DNA of 64,000 nucleotides, from assembly GCF_900182745.1 (NCBI RefSeq), contig NZ_FXTY01000007.1, positions 1-64,000 on the forward strand. The letters run 5' to 3'. Made by a program: the position numbers and the translations under genes. This stretch comes from Shimia sagamensis (lineage in GTDB: Bacteria > Pseudomonadota > Alphaproteobacteria > Rhodobacterales > Rhodobacteraceae). Shown in pieces: positions 38,893 through 47,542 of the stretch (positions within the stretch are counted from its first letter, which is position 1; every line of letters begins with the position of its first letter). The notes under the pieces were generated by a model. That model was not told the origin of the DNA. It saw only the letters and a program-made list of their open reading frames with translations, and did no database searches.

Positions 38893-41298
38893 ATGTCAGA
38901 GAACGAGCCGCAGCCGCCGGTGTCTCCAGTTGTGGGCACCACCGGCGACGACAGCATCACCACAGGGGACGGTGTAGACCGCGTGAATGGCCACGCGGGC
39001 AGCGACACGCTGACCTCTGGGGATGGCAATGACCTTGTCGCCGGCGATATGGTGGGCCGCGAGTGGGTGTTTGTCGACGGGTGTTGGGTCTACAATCCGG
39101 ATGCCATCATCAACAACGGCGACGCCGAAAACCGCGCCTATGACGATGTGATTTCCACAGGCGCCGGCGATGACGTGGTGCTTGGCAATGGCGGCAATGA
39201 TGCCCTGTCTTCTGGCGCCGGTGCCGACACGGTGAATGCCGGAACCGGACAGGATACCGTGGACGGCGGGCTGGGCGACGATCTGCTTAATCTCGAAGCT
39301 GGCAACGATTTGGCTCAAGGTGGCAAGGGCGCAGACACCATCAATGCCGGAAGTGGCGATGACCTGGTGTATGGCGATTTGGAAAACGGAAACCTGCTGG
39401 ACGATGGTATGGGGGGGGCGGCCACTTTGGGTCAGCTGGCCCATGACGCGGGCTGGACCACGGATGCGGAAGGCGCATTATCCCAATCGGTGACCACCCA
39501 GGTTGGGGAAGTCTACACCATCAGCTTTGAGATGGCCGCCAATTTGTCAGGCGGTGCCACCAGCGGCGGCGTCGAAGTGCTTTGGAATGGCGAGGTCATT
39601 GGCACGGTTGGCACCACTTCTGGCGTGTTTGAAACCCACACCTTTGAGGTGACCGGTAGCGGGGACGCAGGCGGATTGACCCTGCGCGAAGTGGCCCCAG
39701 CCGACAGCGGACCAGACATCAATATGGACGGTCCCATATTTAGCTACATCAAGGAGGTCACCGTTGGCGGAGACACGGTGGAGGTGGCCGCCTTTGCGCC
39801 GGGGCAGTCCAAGCTGTTTCAGATGATCGACGGTCAGTTAAATGTGTTTGACCCGGAAACCGAGCAATATGAAGTGGCCGGAGACCCAACCGGTCTGCGC
39901 ATCAATGCCATTGGGTTCAACACCGAAGATGACCTGATTTACGGCATCGCCAAAGCCAACGGTGTGGACACGTTGGGCAACGCCGTGTCGATCCGCGACT
40001 TGGTTATGGTGGACGCGGAAGGCCAAGCTTACCGCGTGGGTGAAACGCCGGTGGCTGACTATGTGGGTGATTTCGACGACGTTGGGAACCTTTGGACTTT
40101 CCAAAGCAGTTTGAACCGCGTCACAATGATAGATGTGAACAATTTGGACGCCACCGGAAATCCCGTGGCGACCAATTTTGATTTGCCCAACGCCCTATTT
40201 GGCGGGCGCACCTATGACGTGGCCTATAACGCCAAGGATGGCGCTTTTTACGCAGTGGAGTCCCCTGGCCGCAACGGCGAACCTGGCGCGGTGCACCGGA
40301 TCGACCTATCCGATGTGCCCAGCGGCGGCGCGCCGCACATAACATCGGTGGATATCACGGCGACGCTTTATGACGACGGCATGACGGCGGGCATGCCCAA
40401 AGGCGCTTATGGCGCAGTGTTCCTGGATGGCGATGGAAACCTCTATTTTGGCCTGAATCGCGGCGACCACGATCTTGACGGCACCACCGGCGCCTCTGGT
40501 GGAATTTACCGGGTTGAGGTGGATTGGGCAGACGGGGCGGCCTATGCGGAGTTTATGGCCGAGGCGCAAAGCACAGGCAGCAACGACGGCGCAGTGGACC
40601 CACGCGCCCCCGATCCCTTTGCCCCGATTGATCCGGAAGGCACAGTCCTGATCCGGGACCCTGCTGTGGTTAGTATCAACGGTGGCAACGACAAGCTGCG
40701 AGGCGGTGAGGGCAACGACACTCTGATGGGTGGTGGTGGCGACGACACCCTGCACGGAGGCACTGGCAACGACTTACTGCATGGTGACACAGGAGCGGAC
40801 CAAATTTTCGGCGGCAGCGGTAATGACACAGCCACAGGAGGCACGGGATCGGACAAGATTATCCTTGGCGCGGGCAATGACGCAGGCGACGGCGGCGAAG
40901 GGCACGATTTCCTCCATGGCCGTCACGGCAACGACATTTTGGACGGCGGGGCAGATGCGGACAAACTGGTTGGAGGCGATGGCGCAGACACGCTCCATGG
41001 TGGCGACGGCAATGACCACCTCTGGGGCGGCAACTGGTGGCAAGACGGCGACGCGGACACCTTTGTCACACACTCGGGCGGTGGACGCGACATGATCCAC
41101 GACTTTGAGGTGGACCACGATGTGATTGATCTGAGTAGCTATGGCCTTCAATACACCGACTTACAGGCCCACATCCAAGATCAAGGCTGGGCCACGGTGA
41201 TCGACCTAAGTGCGCTCACTGGGGGAGTCAGCGGCGATCGACTTATCCTGAAGTCTGTTGATCCGGGTGATTTGGACGAAAGCAATTTCCTACTGTGA
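38893..41298 (+). CDS. RTX protein, likely type I secretion substrate
   Basis: 801-residue acidic protein without a signal peptide. RTX calcium-binding nonapeptides occur in two blocks: about residues 16-165 (GDGNDLVAG, GAGDDVVLG, GSGDDLVYG) and about 596-715 (GGEGNDTLMGGGGDDTLHG and others). Between them lie a beta-sandwich-like domain (about 170-290, YTISFEMAANLSGG..) and a beta-propeller-like or DUF6923-like stretch (about 290-580). The C-terminus (DMIHDFEVDHDVIDLS..) is the uncleaved secretion-signal region common to these proteins. No protease or lipase motif. Start chosen at MSENEPQ. The next two genes encode its probable exporter. Confidence 0.85.
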   Translation: MSENEPQPPVSPVVGTTGDDSITTGDGVDRVNGHAGSDTLTSGDGNDLVAGDMVGREWVFVDGCWVYNPDAIINNGDAENRAYDDVISTGAGDDVVLGNGGNDALSSGAGADTVNAGTGQDTVDGGLGDDLLNLEAGNDLAQGGKGADTINAGSGDDLVYGDLENGNLLDDGMGGAATLGQLAHDAGWTTDAEGALSQSVTTQVGEVYTISFEMAANLSGGATSGGVEVLWNGEVIGTVGTTSGVFETHTFEVTGSGDAGGLTLREVAPADSGPDINMDGPIFSYIKEVTVGGDTVEVAAFAPGQSKLFQMIDGQLNVFDPETEQYEVAGDPTGLRINAIGFNTEDDLIYGIAKANGVDTLGNAVSIRDLVMVDAEGQAYRVGETPVADYVGDFDDVGNLWTFQSSLNRVTMIDVNNLDATGNPVATNFDLPNALFGGRTYDVAYNAKDGAFYAVESPGRNGEPGAVHRIDLSDVPSGGAPHITSVDITATLYDDGMTAGMPKGAYGAVFLDGDGNLYFGLNRGDHDLDGTTGASGGIYRVEVDWADGAAYAEFMAEAQSTGSNDGAVDPRAPDPFAPIDPEGTVLIRDPAVVSINGGNDKLRGGEGNDTLMGGGGDDTLHGGTGNDLLHGDTGADQIFGGSGNDTATGGTGSDKIILGAGNDAGDGGEGHDFLHGRHGNDILDGGADADKLVGGDGADTLHGGDGNDHLWGGNWWQDGDADTFVTHSGGGRDMIHDFEVDHDVIDLSSYGLQYTDLQAHIQDQGWATVIDLSALTGGVSGDRLILKSVDPGDLDESNFLL

Positions 41299-41305
41299 GG
41301 TGACC

Positions 41306-43429
41306 ATGCCACATCGGTTTCAGGAGGGGGCGGACGTCGCTCCTTCGACATTTGCGTCGATTGCCCCCCTCAATCACATGCGTCGGCTGATCTTTCCGCT
41401 GCTTGCGCTCAGCGCCATATCCAACCTTGCCATACTTGTGAGCCCAATCTTCATGATGCAGGTGCTGGACCGCGTTCTGCCAACCGGGAACACGCACACA
41501 TTGATTTTGCTGCTTGGTATGGCCGCACTCGCACTTCTGCTACAAGCCGTGGTTGACACATTGCGAGATCTCAGCTTGCAGCGCACAATGCACTGGTGTG
41601 AGCGGCTTTGCGCACCTGTTGTGTTATCGCAACCAAGCAATCTCCAAGAGGGCTTGCTGACTTCGGTGGCTCATCTCAAACGTGCCTTGGCGGGACCGGC
41701 AGCACGCGCAGCGCTCAGCCTACCCTGGCTTCCTGTGTTCACTCTTGTTTTGTGGGTTATTCATCCGTGGTTTGCCGGGCTGGCCGCCACTCTGATCGCG
41801 ATTGCGGCGGCAATTCGGCTCACATCCAACTCCAGCAGCAAGGCCATACAGCTCGATTTGTCCAGCGCCAGGAATCAAGAAATGTGCACACTGAAAGACG
41901 CACAATCCTTGGCCGTACAGCCAGCCATCACCGGTTTGGCGCACAATGTCCTTCAGCGTTTTGTCAGCACGCTAAGCCAACGCAGTCGGCTGGAAGACAA
42001 ACTCACGCCAATAGAGGTCACAACAGCAGGATTAGAAACCTTTTTAAGAAACCTGACACAACTCCTCGGCTTAAGTGTGGGCGCAGCTCTGGTTGTCGAT
42101 GGCAGCCTCAGCGCAGGTGGCATGATCGCAGCCAGCTTAATCCTCACCAAAACAGTTGCCAGCTTTGAGGCGGCCATCGGCAGCATCCCAGATCTTATTC
42201 AGGCCACCCGCGGGTTTGCCACCCTGCAAAAGGTACCAGCAATGCGCTCTTCAGAAGGAACAGAAATTGCTGACTTGAACGGCAGCTTGCGATGTGAGGG
42301 CGTGATTTTCCCGAAAGGTGGCGGCGCCCCGCCGCGCTTGGATCGGATCACCTTTGACCTGCCATCTGCCCGCTGCCTCGCCATTGTGGGGGCATCAGGC
42401 AGTGGCAAAACCACCCTCCTGGAGGCCTTGGCCGGCGTGGTTCCCTGCCCGATTGGTACGGTTTGGCTGGGCGAAACGGAAATTCGAACGCTGCCACAAC
42501 ACAGCCAAGCCGCACATATTGGCTATTTGCCGCAACAGGCTCAGCTCTATCACGGCTCTTTGGCACAAAACATTTGTGGATTTGCCAGCAAAGCCACGGA
42601 CGCAGAAATTATCACGGCGGCACAAACCGCCGGAGTGCACGGGTTGATTTCCGCCTTGCCGAACTCTTATGACACCGACATCGGCGCCACGCCGTTTGTA
42701 TTATCGGCGGGCCAAAAGCAGCGGGTCGCACTGGCCCGTGCAATTTTTCACCGCCCCAGCTACCTCTTTCTTGACGAACCCAATGCTTTACTGGACGCCG
42801 CCGGTGAGCGGCAGCTATGCGCTGCTCTGGCCCGACTAAAAAACCAAAACACCACCATAGTGATGGTTATTCATCGGTCGGGATTGATGGGGCTGGCCGA
42901 CCATGTGTTGGCGTTGGAAAGCGGGCGCATCGCTGACTTCGGCCTGCGCAGTGACGTGTTAGGTCGAATGAGTGGCGGCAGACGTCGCCTTGAAGTGCCA
43001 TTACAACCCACCAGCTTGCAAGATCTGGCTGATTGGATTGGCGCGCAGTTTAATCGCAGCAATGATGCAGACCTGTGTCAGCGCGCGGAACTGGTTGCCA
43101 GTGAGCTGTTCAACCTCGCGATGGCCTCTGGCCCAAACGATGCACCAAGGACAGCAGTGTATCATTTCAAATTTCTCAATGACCGCAGTTGTGAAATCAC
43201 GCTGACTGAAAACCGGGTCACCCAAGCCGACCAGAAGATGCAGAAGGTTTCACGTCTGTTGCATCAATCTGAAGCGCCAATGGCCGACCTCCCCCGTGAT
43301 GAAGCCGCGTTGGCCGTACTCACCCTGATGAGTGACGGGTTTGACGTTGAAAACGTGGACGGCCAGGCTGTTTTCCGCGCCGCCATTTCCACACGCCCCA
43401 TGGCGGTCAATCGGATGGCAACCCATTGA
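41306..43429 (+). CDS. Type I secretion ABC exporter with C-terminal extension
   Basis: 707-residue exporter ATPase of the PrtD/HlyB type. Six-helix transmembrane domain about 25-320; ATPase with Walker A GASGSGKTTLLEA near 361, signature LSAGQKQRVALARA near 466 (Ala replaces the usual Gly), Walker B YLFLDEPNALLDA near 487 and H-loop VIHRSG near 520. After the ATPase, about residues 568-707 form an extra domain not found in PrtD. It reads AELVASELFNLAMASGP..YHFKFLNDRSCEITLTEN..VLTLMSDGFDVENVDGQAVF, which resembles a degenerate RsbW-like GHKL ATPase. MPHRF start has GAGG upstream. Operon partner of the RTX gene. Confidence 0.83.
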   Translation: MPHRFQEGADVAPSTFASIAPLNHMRRLIFPLLALSAISNLAILVSPIFMMQVLDRVLPTGNTHTLILLLGMAALALLLQAVVDTLRDLSLQRTMHWCERLCAPVVLSQPSNLQEGLLTSVAHLKRALAGPAARAALSLPWLPVFTLVLWVIHPWFAGLAATLIAIAAAIRLTSNSSSKAIQLDLSSARNQEMCTLKDAQSLAVQPAITGLAHNVLQRFVSTLSQRSRLEDKLTPIEVTTAGLETFLRNLTQLLGLSVGAALVVDGSLSAGGMIAASLILTKTVASFEAAIGSIPDLIQATRGFATLQKVPAMRSSEGTEIADLNGSLRCEGVIFPKGGGAPPRLDRITFDLPSARCLAIVGASGSGKTTLLEALAGVVPCPIGTVWLGETEIRTLPQHSQAAHIGYLPQQAQLYHGSLAQNICGFASKATDAEIITAAQTAGVHGLISALPNSYDTDIGATPFVLSAGQKQRVALARAIFHRPSYLFLDEPNALLDAAGERQLCAALARLKNQNTTIVMVIHRSGLMGLADHVLALESGRIADFGLRSDVLGRMSGGRRRLEVPLQPTSLQDLADWIGAQFNRSNDADLCQRAELVASELFNLAMASGPNDAPRTAVYHFKFLNDRSCEITLTENRVTQADQKMQKVSRLLHQSEAPMADLPRDEAALAVLTLMSDGFDVENVDGQAVFRAAISTRPMAVNRMATH

Positions 43430-44739
43430 CTCCGGTGGTCTCCCCCCCGCCTTGCGAAGAGGCTGACAGCTTGCCTCGCCAAATTACGCGGCCGCTTTGG
43501 TTCGGGTTTTTGTCGTTGTCGATCAGCATTGTTGTGTTTGTTTTATGGTCCACCATGGCCCCGCTCGCCACATCGATCCCCGCCAGTGGGCATTTGGATG
43601 CGCGGCGGCCAAGCTTGGACATTCAGCACCAATTTGGCGGCAAAATCGCCGAAGTGCATGTGGTGCCACACACGACGGTCGTAAAGGGTCAGCTTTTGAT
43701 CCGGCTGGACGTGACAGATGCAAAAGCGGAACTGGCAGAAGTGCACGCGGCTTTGGCGCCGATGCAAGAAGAACGCACCGTTCTTGGCGCGGCCTTGAAC
43801 AACACCTTGCATGAAACCTCCAGTTCCATTGGCACGCAAACCGAACTGGCTCATGCGCGTATGAAAAACATGCAGGATGCGCTGCAAATGCGCGCGGATA
43901 TGACCACAGCGTTGGAAGCTGCTCTCCGGCAACGCGCAAAGCGCCTTCGGACCAGCCTAGATTATCTCGATGCGCGACGGCGATCCATGGACATGCGGTT
44001 GGAGCGCTACGTCACATTGGCCGCGCAGGGGGCTTTGAGAACTGCCGAAATCGACGCCCTAAAAGAGGCCATTTTGGGTGTTGAATCAGGAATGGCGCGC
44101 GAGCAGGCCGAACTTGTTTCGCTGGAAAGTCAGGCCACCCAGGCCAGACTGCAAGTGGCGCGCGAAAAACTGGAGTTTCGCCAGCGGATATTGGATCGCC
44201 AAGCACAGTTGGAAGAGGACATTCCCCGCTTGAGGCTACAGATCCTGCGGCTGTCCGCACAGATCGCACAAGCCGACATCGTTGCACCCGACGACGGCGT
44301 TATCGCTGCATTTCCTTATGATACGGAAACGATGGTGGTGCCAAAGGGGGAGACTGTGCTGACCTTGGCGCGACCCAACGGGGATTTGGATGTGGCTTTT
44401 GTGGCATCCCCACAGGCCATTGACCAGCTTCGCGTGGGCATGGAGGGGGTTCTGACCGTCACAAGCCTGCCGCAACGGAACCATCCCAAAGTGCGGGTGA
44501 TCTTGACGTCGCTGTCCCCGGAAGCGCGACGCAATTCAGACGGCGCGGTTATGGGCTATGACGGGATTGCGATAATAAACGATGAGGACCAGGCGGCGTT
44601 GCGAGCGGAGATGGGCGACCGACTGACTTTGGCGCAAGACATGCCGGTGCACCTTGTTTTTACCGGGCGGCATTTGACCTTTGGGGACTATTTGGTGGGG
44701 CCTTTTTTACGGTTTTTGAGCCAAGCCATGCAGGATTGA
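43426..44739 (+). CDS. HlyD/PrtE-family membrane fusion protein
   Basis: 437-residue periplasmic adaptor of a type I secretion system. One transmembrane helix about 24-44, lipoyl half-motifs (AEVHVVPHTTVVKGQLLIRLD and ADIVAPDDGVIAAFPYDTETMVVPKGE) flanking a coiled-coil hairpin about 105-270, and a C-terminal beta domain. Starts at TTG overlapping the exporter stop (TTGA), so stoichiometry may be translationally coupled. The outer-membrane TolC partner is not in the window. Confidence 0.88.
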   Translation: MTPVVSPPPCEEADSLPRQITRPLWFGFLSLSISIVVFVLWSTMAPLATSIPASGHLDARRPSLDIQHQFGGKIAEVHVVPHTTVVKGQLLIRLDVTDAKAELAEVHAALAPMQEERTVLGAALNNTLHETSSSIGTQTELAHARMKNMQDALQMRADMTTALEAALRQRAKRLRTSLDYLDARRRSMDMRLERYVTLAAQGALRTAEIDALKEAILGVESGMAREQAELVSLESQATQARLQVAREKLEFRQRILDRQAQLEEDIPRLRLQILRLSAQIAQADIVAPDDGVIAAFPYDTETMVVPKGETVLTLARPNGDLDVAFVASPQAIDQLRVGMEGVLTVTSLPQRNHPKVRVILTSLSPEARRNSDGAVMGYDGIAIINDEDQAALRAEMGDRLTLAQDMPVHLVFTGRHLTFGDYLVGPFLRFLSQAMQD

Positions 44740-44975
44740 TGTAAGACTTGCTGACCGCGACGGCTGCAACAGTTCAAAAACAGAAGAGCAACTCACTGTC
44801 AGCCCGCCTCGCAATCGTGCTCCGCCATATGACCATCCAGTCCTGCACACATCAACTCCCGAAGCGGACGCCATTCGGTCACTGGGACCACACGCTGTTG
44901 TAACAGGAAGTGCCGGAAGAAATTCCCCGCTCCAACAACTTGCGCAGGCCTTCGTCAGCGCATAGCTCTAACCGC

Positions 44976-45410
44976 ATGATCACTGCTTTACGCCTGACCA
45001 ATTTATCCTTGCTGATCTTATTTCCCATCGCGTGGTTTGCACCACTGATGCGTGCAGGTTTGCTGCCTTTGTTTGGACTGAGCGAAATCTCCATTGTGTC
45101 CGGCCTGCAATCTTTATGGGACACGGATGTGGCCCTGGCATTGCTGGTGACGTTTCTGGCTATATTTGCGCCGTATATGAAGGTGATCGGGCTTGCCTTG
45201 ATCCAGTTTGGCATGATGCGGCGCAAGGTTCTGCCGGCGCTGGAATGGCTTGGCAAACTGGCAATGGCGGATGTGTTTTTGATCGCACTCTACATTGTGA
45301 TTGTGAAAGGTGCCGGACATGTCACGGTAGAGACCGGATGGGGGCTCTACCTGTTTACCTTCTGCGTTTTGGCCTCGTTGGCGATTAGTCATTTGACCCG
45401 CAAGCGGTAG
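44976..45410 (+). CDS. Paraquat-inducible protein A family membrane protein
   Basis: 144 residues with four hydrophobic segments, matching the second half of PqiA-like proteins (LFGLSEISIVSGLQSLWDTD..ALLVTFLAIFAPYMKVIGL..FLIALYIVIVKGAG). PqiA works with MCE/PqiB proteins in envelope lipid transport. Start MITALRL chosen where the membrane domain begins; no strong ribosome site. Ends one base before or inside the radA leader (a GTG there overlaps its stop). Confidence 0.78.
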   Translation: MITALRLTNLSLLILFPIAWFAPLMRAGLLPLFGLSEISIVSGLQSLWDTDVALALLVTFLAIFAPYMKVIGLALIQFGMMRRKVLPALEWLGKLAMADVFLIALYIVIVKGAGHVTVETGWGLYLFTFCVLASLAISHLTRKR

Positions 45411-45427
45411 TGGTCCAAAACAAGAAC

Positions 45428-46813
45428 ATGGCAAAGAGCAAAACCCAATTCAGCTGTTCCAGTTGTAACGCACAGTTCTCAAAGTGGTCCGGTCGGTGTG
45501 AAAACTGCGGCGAGTGGAACACCATTGTCGAAGAAGCGCCGTTTGGCGCGGGGCCTGCGGGCTCCTCTCTCGGCGCGGTCAAAGGGCGGCGGATCGAGCT
45601 GTCAGATCTGCGCACCGAAGAAGCGCCTCCCCCGCGCACTTTAAGTGGCGTGAAGGAACTCGACCGGGTGTTGGGGGGCGGACTGGTGCCTGCAAGCGCC
45701 ATTTTGGTGGGCGGCGACCCTGGCATTGGCAAATCCACCTTGCTCCTGCAAGCGGCAGCGCGGTTTGCGCGGCAAGGTGTAAAAACGATCTACGTAAGTG
45801 GTGAGGAAGCCAGCGCACAGGTCCGCATGCGGGCACAGCGACTGGGTTTGACCGAAAGCCCGGTTCTTTTGGCCGCCGACACAAATTTACGTGACATCCT
45901 GACCACCTTGGAGGCGGAAAAACCGAAGCTGGCCATCATCGATTCCATTCAGACTATGTGGAGCGACTCGGTTGCCAGTGCGCCCGGCTCTGTCAGCCAA
46001 GTGCGGGCAGCAGCGCATGAGCTCACCACGTTTGCCAAACGCAAGGGCATGGCCATTGTGCTTGTGGGACACGTCACCAAGGACGGGCAAATTGCCGGCC
46101 CGCGTGTTGTGGAACATATGGTCGACACCGTGCTTTATTTCGAAGGCGAGCGTGGGCATCAGTTTCGGATATTGCGCGCCGTAAAAAACCGCTTTGGCCC
46201 GGCGGATGAAATTGGTGTGTTTGAAATGACCGGGCGGGGTCTGGCCGAAGTGGCCAACCCAAGCGCTCTGTTTCTTGCAGATCGTGGTGCTCCCACGCCC
46301 GGCAGTGTGGTTTTTGCCGGCATAGAAGGCACCCGCCCCGTGCTGATTGAATTGCAGGCCCTGGTCGCCCCGTCACCGCACAGCCAGTCGCGGCGCACCG
46401 TTGTAGGCTGGGACAGCGGACGGCTTGCGATGATTCTCGCGGTGTTAGAATCACGCTGTGGAATTCCCTTCGCGGGGCTGGATGTGTACCTGAATGTGGC
46501 GGGAGGCATGAAAATTTCGGAGCCGGCTGCCGACCTGGCGGTTGCGTGTGCGCTGATCTCCGCGCGCGAAGACAGTGCCTTGCCCGCCGAGACCGTGGTT
46601 TTTGGCGAAATCAGCCTGTCTGGCGCCCTCCGATCGGTCAGTCAGACGGAAAATAGGTTGAAAGAAGCCCAAAAACTTGGTTTCACATCCGCAATAGCTC
46701 CGAAAGGTGGCAAGTCCGCGAAAGTTGAAGGTATCAATCTCAACCGCATTGGGGATTTGGCAAGCTTTGTGGGAGAGGTATTCGGAGCGGCTGACAAGCC
46801 AACAGGTAAATGA
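45428..46813 (+). CDS. radA: DNA repair protein RadA/Sms
   Basis: 461 residues. Branch migration factor in homologous recombination. Zinc finger CSSCNAQFSKWSGRCENC near the N-terminus, RecA-like Walker A GGDPGIGKSTLLLQ, RadA-specific KNRFG motif (AVKNRFGPADEIGVF) and a C-terminal Lon-protease-like domain (GLDVYLNVAGGMKISEPAADLA). ATG 45428 preferred; GTG 45410 six codons upstream overlaps the previous stop. Followed by cvpA. Confidence 0.94.
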   Translation: MAKSKTQFSCSSCNAQFSKWSGRCENCGEWNTIVEEAPFGAGPAGSSLGAVKGRRIELSDLRTEEAPPPRTLSGVKELDRVLGGGLVPASAILVGGDPGIGKSTLLLQAAARFARQGVKTIYVSGEEASAQVRMRAQRLGLTESPVLLAADTNLRDILTTLEAEKPKLAIIDSIQTMWSDSVASAPGSVSQVRAAAHELTTFAKRKGMAIVLVGHVTKDGQIAGPRVVEHMVDTVLYFEGERGHQFRILRAVKNRFGPADEIGVFEMTGRGLAEVANPSALFLADRGAPTPGSVVFAGIEGTRPVLIELQALVAPSPHSQSRRTVVGWDSGRLAMILAVLESRCGIPFAGLDVYLNVAGGMKISEPAADLAVACALISAREDSALPAETVVFGEISLSGALRSVSQTENRLKEAQKLGFTSAIAPKGGKSAKVEGINLNRIGDLASFVGEVFGAADKPTGK

Positions 46814-46852
46814 GTAAATACTGACCGGGGCGGTCAAAGGGGACGGGAATAC

Positions 46853-47407
46853 ATGGAAGGCTTCACAATTATTGATGCCGTGGTCGCGGGCGTGATCGTT
46901 ATCTCAGCACTTCTGGCATACAGCCGAGGTGTTGTGCGCGAGAGTATGGCCATCGCCGGTTGGGTCGCCGCGGCGGTCTTGGCCTTTATGTTTGCAGGCA
47001 CGATACAGCCGATGGTCAAAGAAATCCCGGTTTTGGGACAGTATTTGTCAGACAGTTGTGAGCTGTCGATTATCGCGGCATTCGCCGGTGTGTTTGCACT
47101 GGCGCTGATTGTCGTCTCGCTGTTCACACCGCTGTTTTCCTCCATTGTACAGCGCTCCGCGCTTGGCGGCATTGATCAAGGGCTTGGCTTTATCTTTGGG
47201 GTGCTGCGCGGCATCCTATTGGTGGCGATTGCCTTCTTTGTTTATGAGACCGTGATCACCAGCCAATCTGTGGCGATGGTGGATGACAGCCGCTCTGCTG
47301 CTGTGTTCAGCCGCATCACACGTCGGATTGATGACCGTGACCCGCAGCAAGCATTGGGTTGGATCACCGCACAATACGAAGAACTTGTGGGCGTCTGCGA
47401 ACAATAA
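46853..47407 (+). CDS. cvpA: CvpA family membrane protein
   Basis: 184 residues, four predicted membrane helices, typical start MEGFTIIDAVVAGVIVISALLAYSRGVVRE. CvpA is needed for colicin V production in E. coli and is linked to purF in many proteobacteria; the molecular role is unsettled. The radA-cvpA-purF order is interrupted here by the TAXI and GlsB-like genes. A terminator follows at 47431. Confidence 0.9.
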   Translation: MEGFTIIDAVVAGVIVISALLAYSRGVVRESMAIAGWVAAAVLAFMFAGTIQPMVKEIPVLGQYLSDSCELSIIAAFAGVFALALIVVSLFTPLFSSIVQRSALGGIDQGLGFIFGVLRGILLVAIAFFVYETVITSQSVAMVDDSRSAAVFSRITRRIDDRDPQQALGWITAQYEELVGVCEQ

Positions 47408-47430
47408 GCGTTCCCCCACCGAAGATGCAC

Positions 47431-47461
47431 AAGCCCGCGCCACTTGGTTGCGGGCTTTTTG
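47431..47461 (+). terminator. cvpA terminator
   Basis: AAGCCCGCG / TGCGGGCTT hairpin with a CCACTTGGT loop and TTTTT run, 24 bases after the cvpA stop. Confidence 0.82.
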
Positions 47462-47542
47462 CTGCGCGGCGTTCTGGGCTCTTGTTTGCCAGGCAGTGGA
47501 GAGATACCGTCGCAAAAATCGGAATGTTTTGGCAGCTTTACC

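Noticed and set aside
40680..41040. Short GC-rich repeats resembling a repeat array
   Set aside because: They encode RTX nonapeptides in frame.
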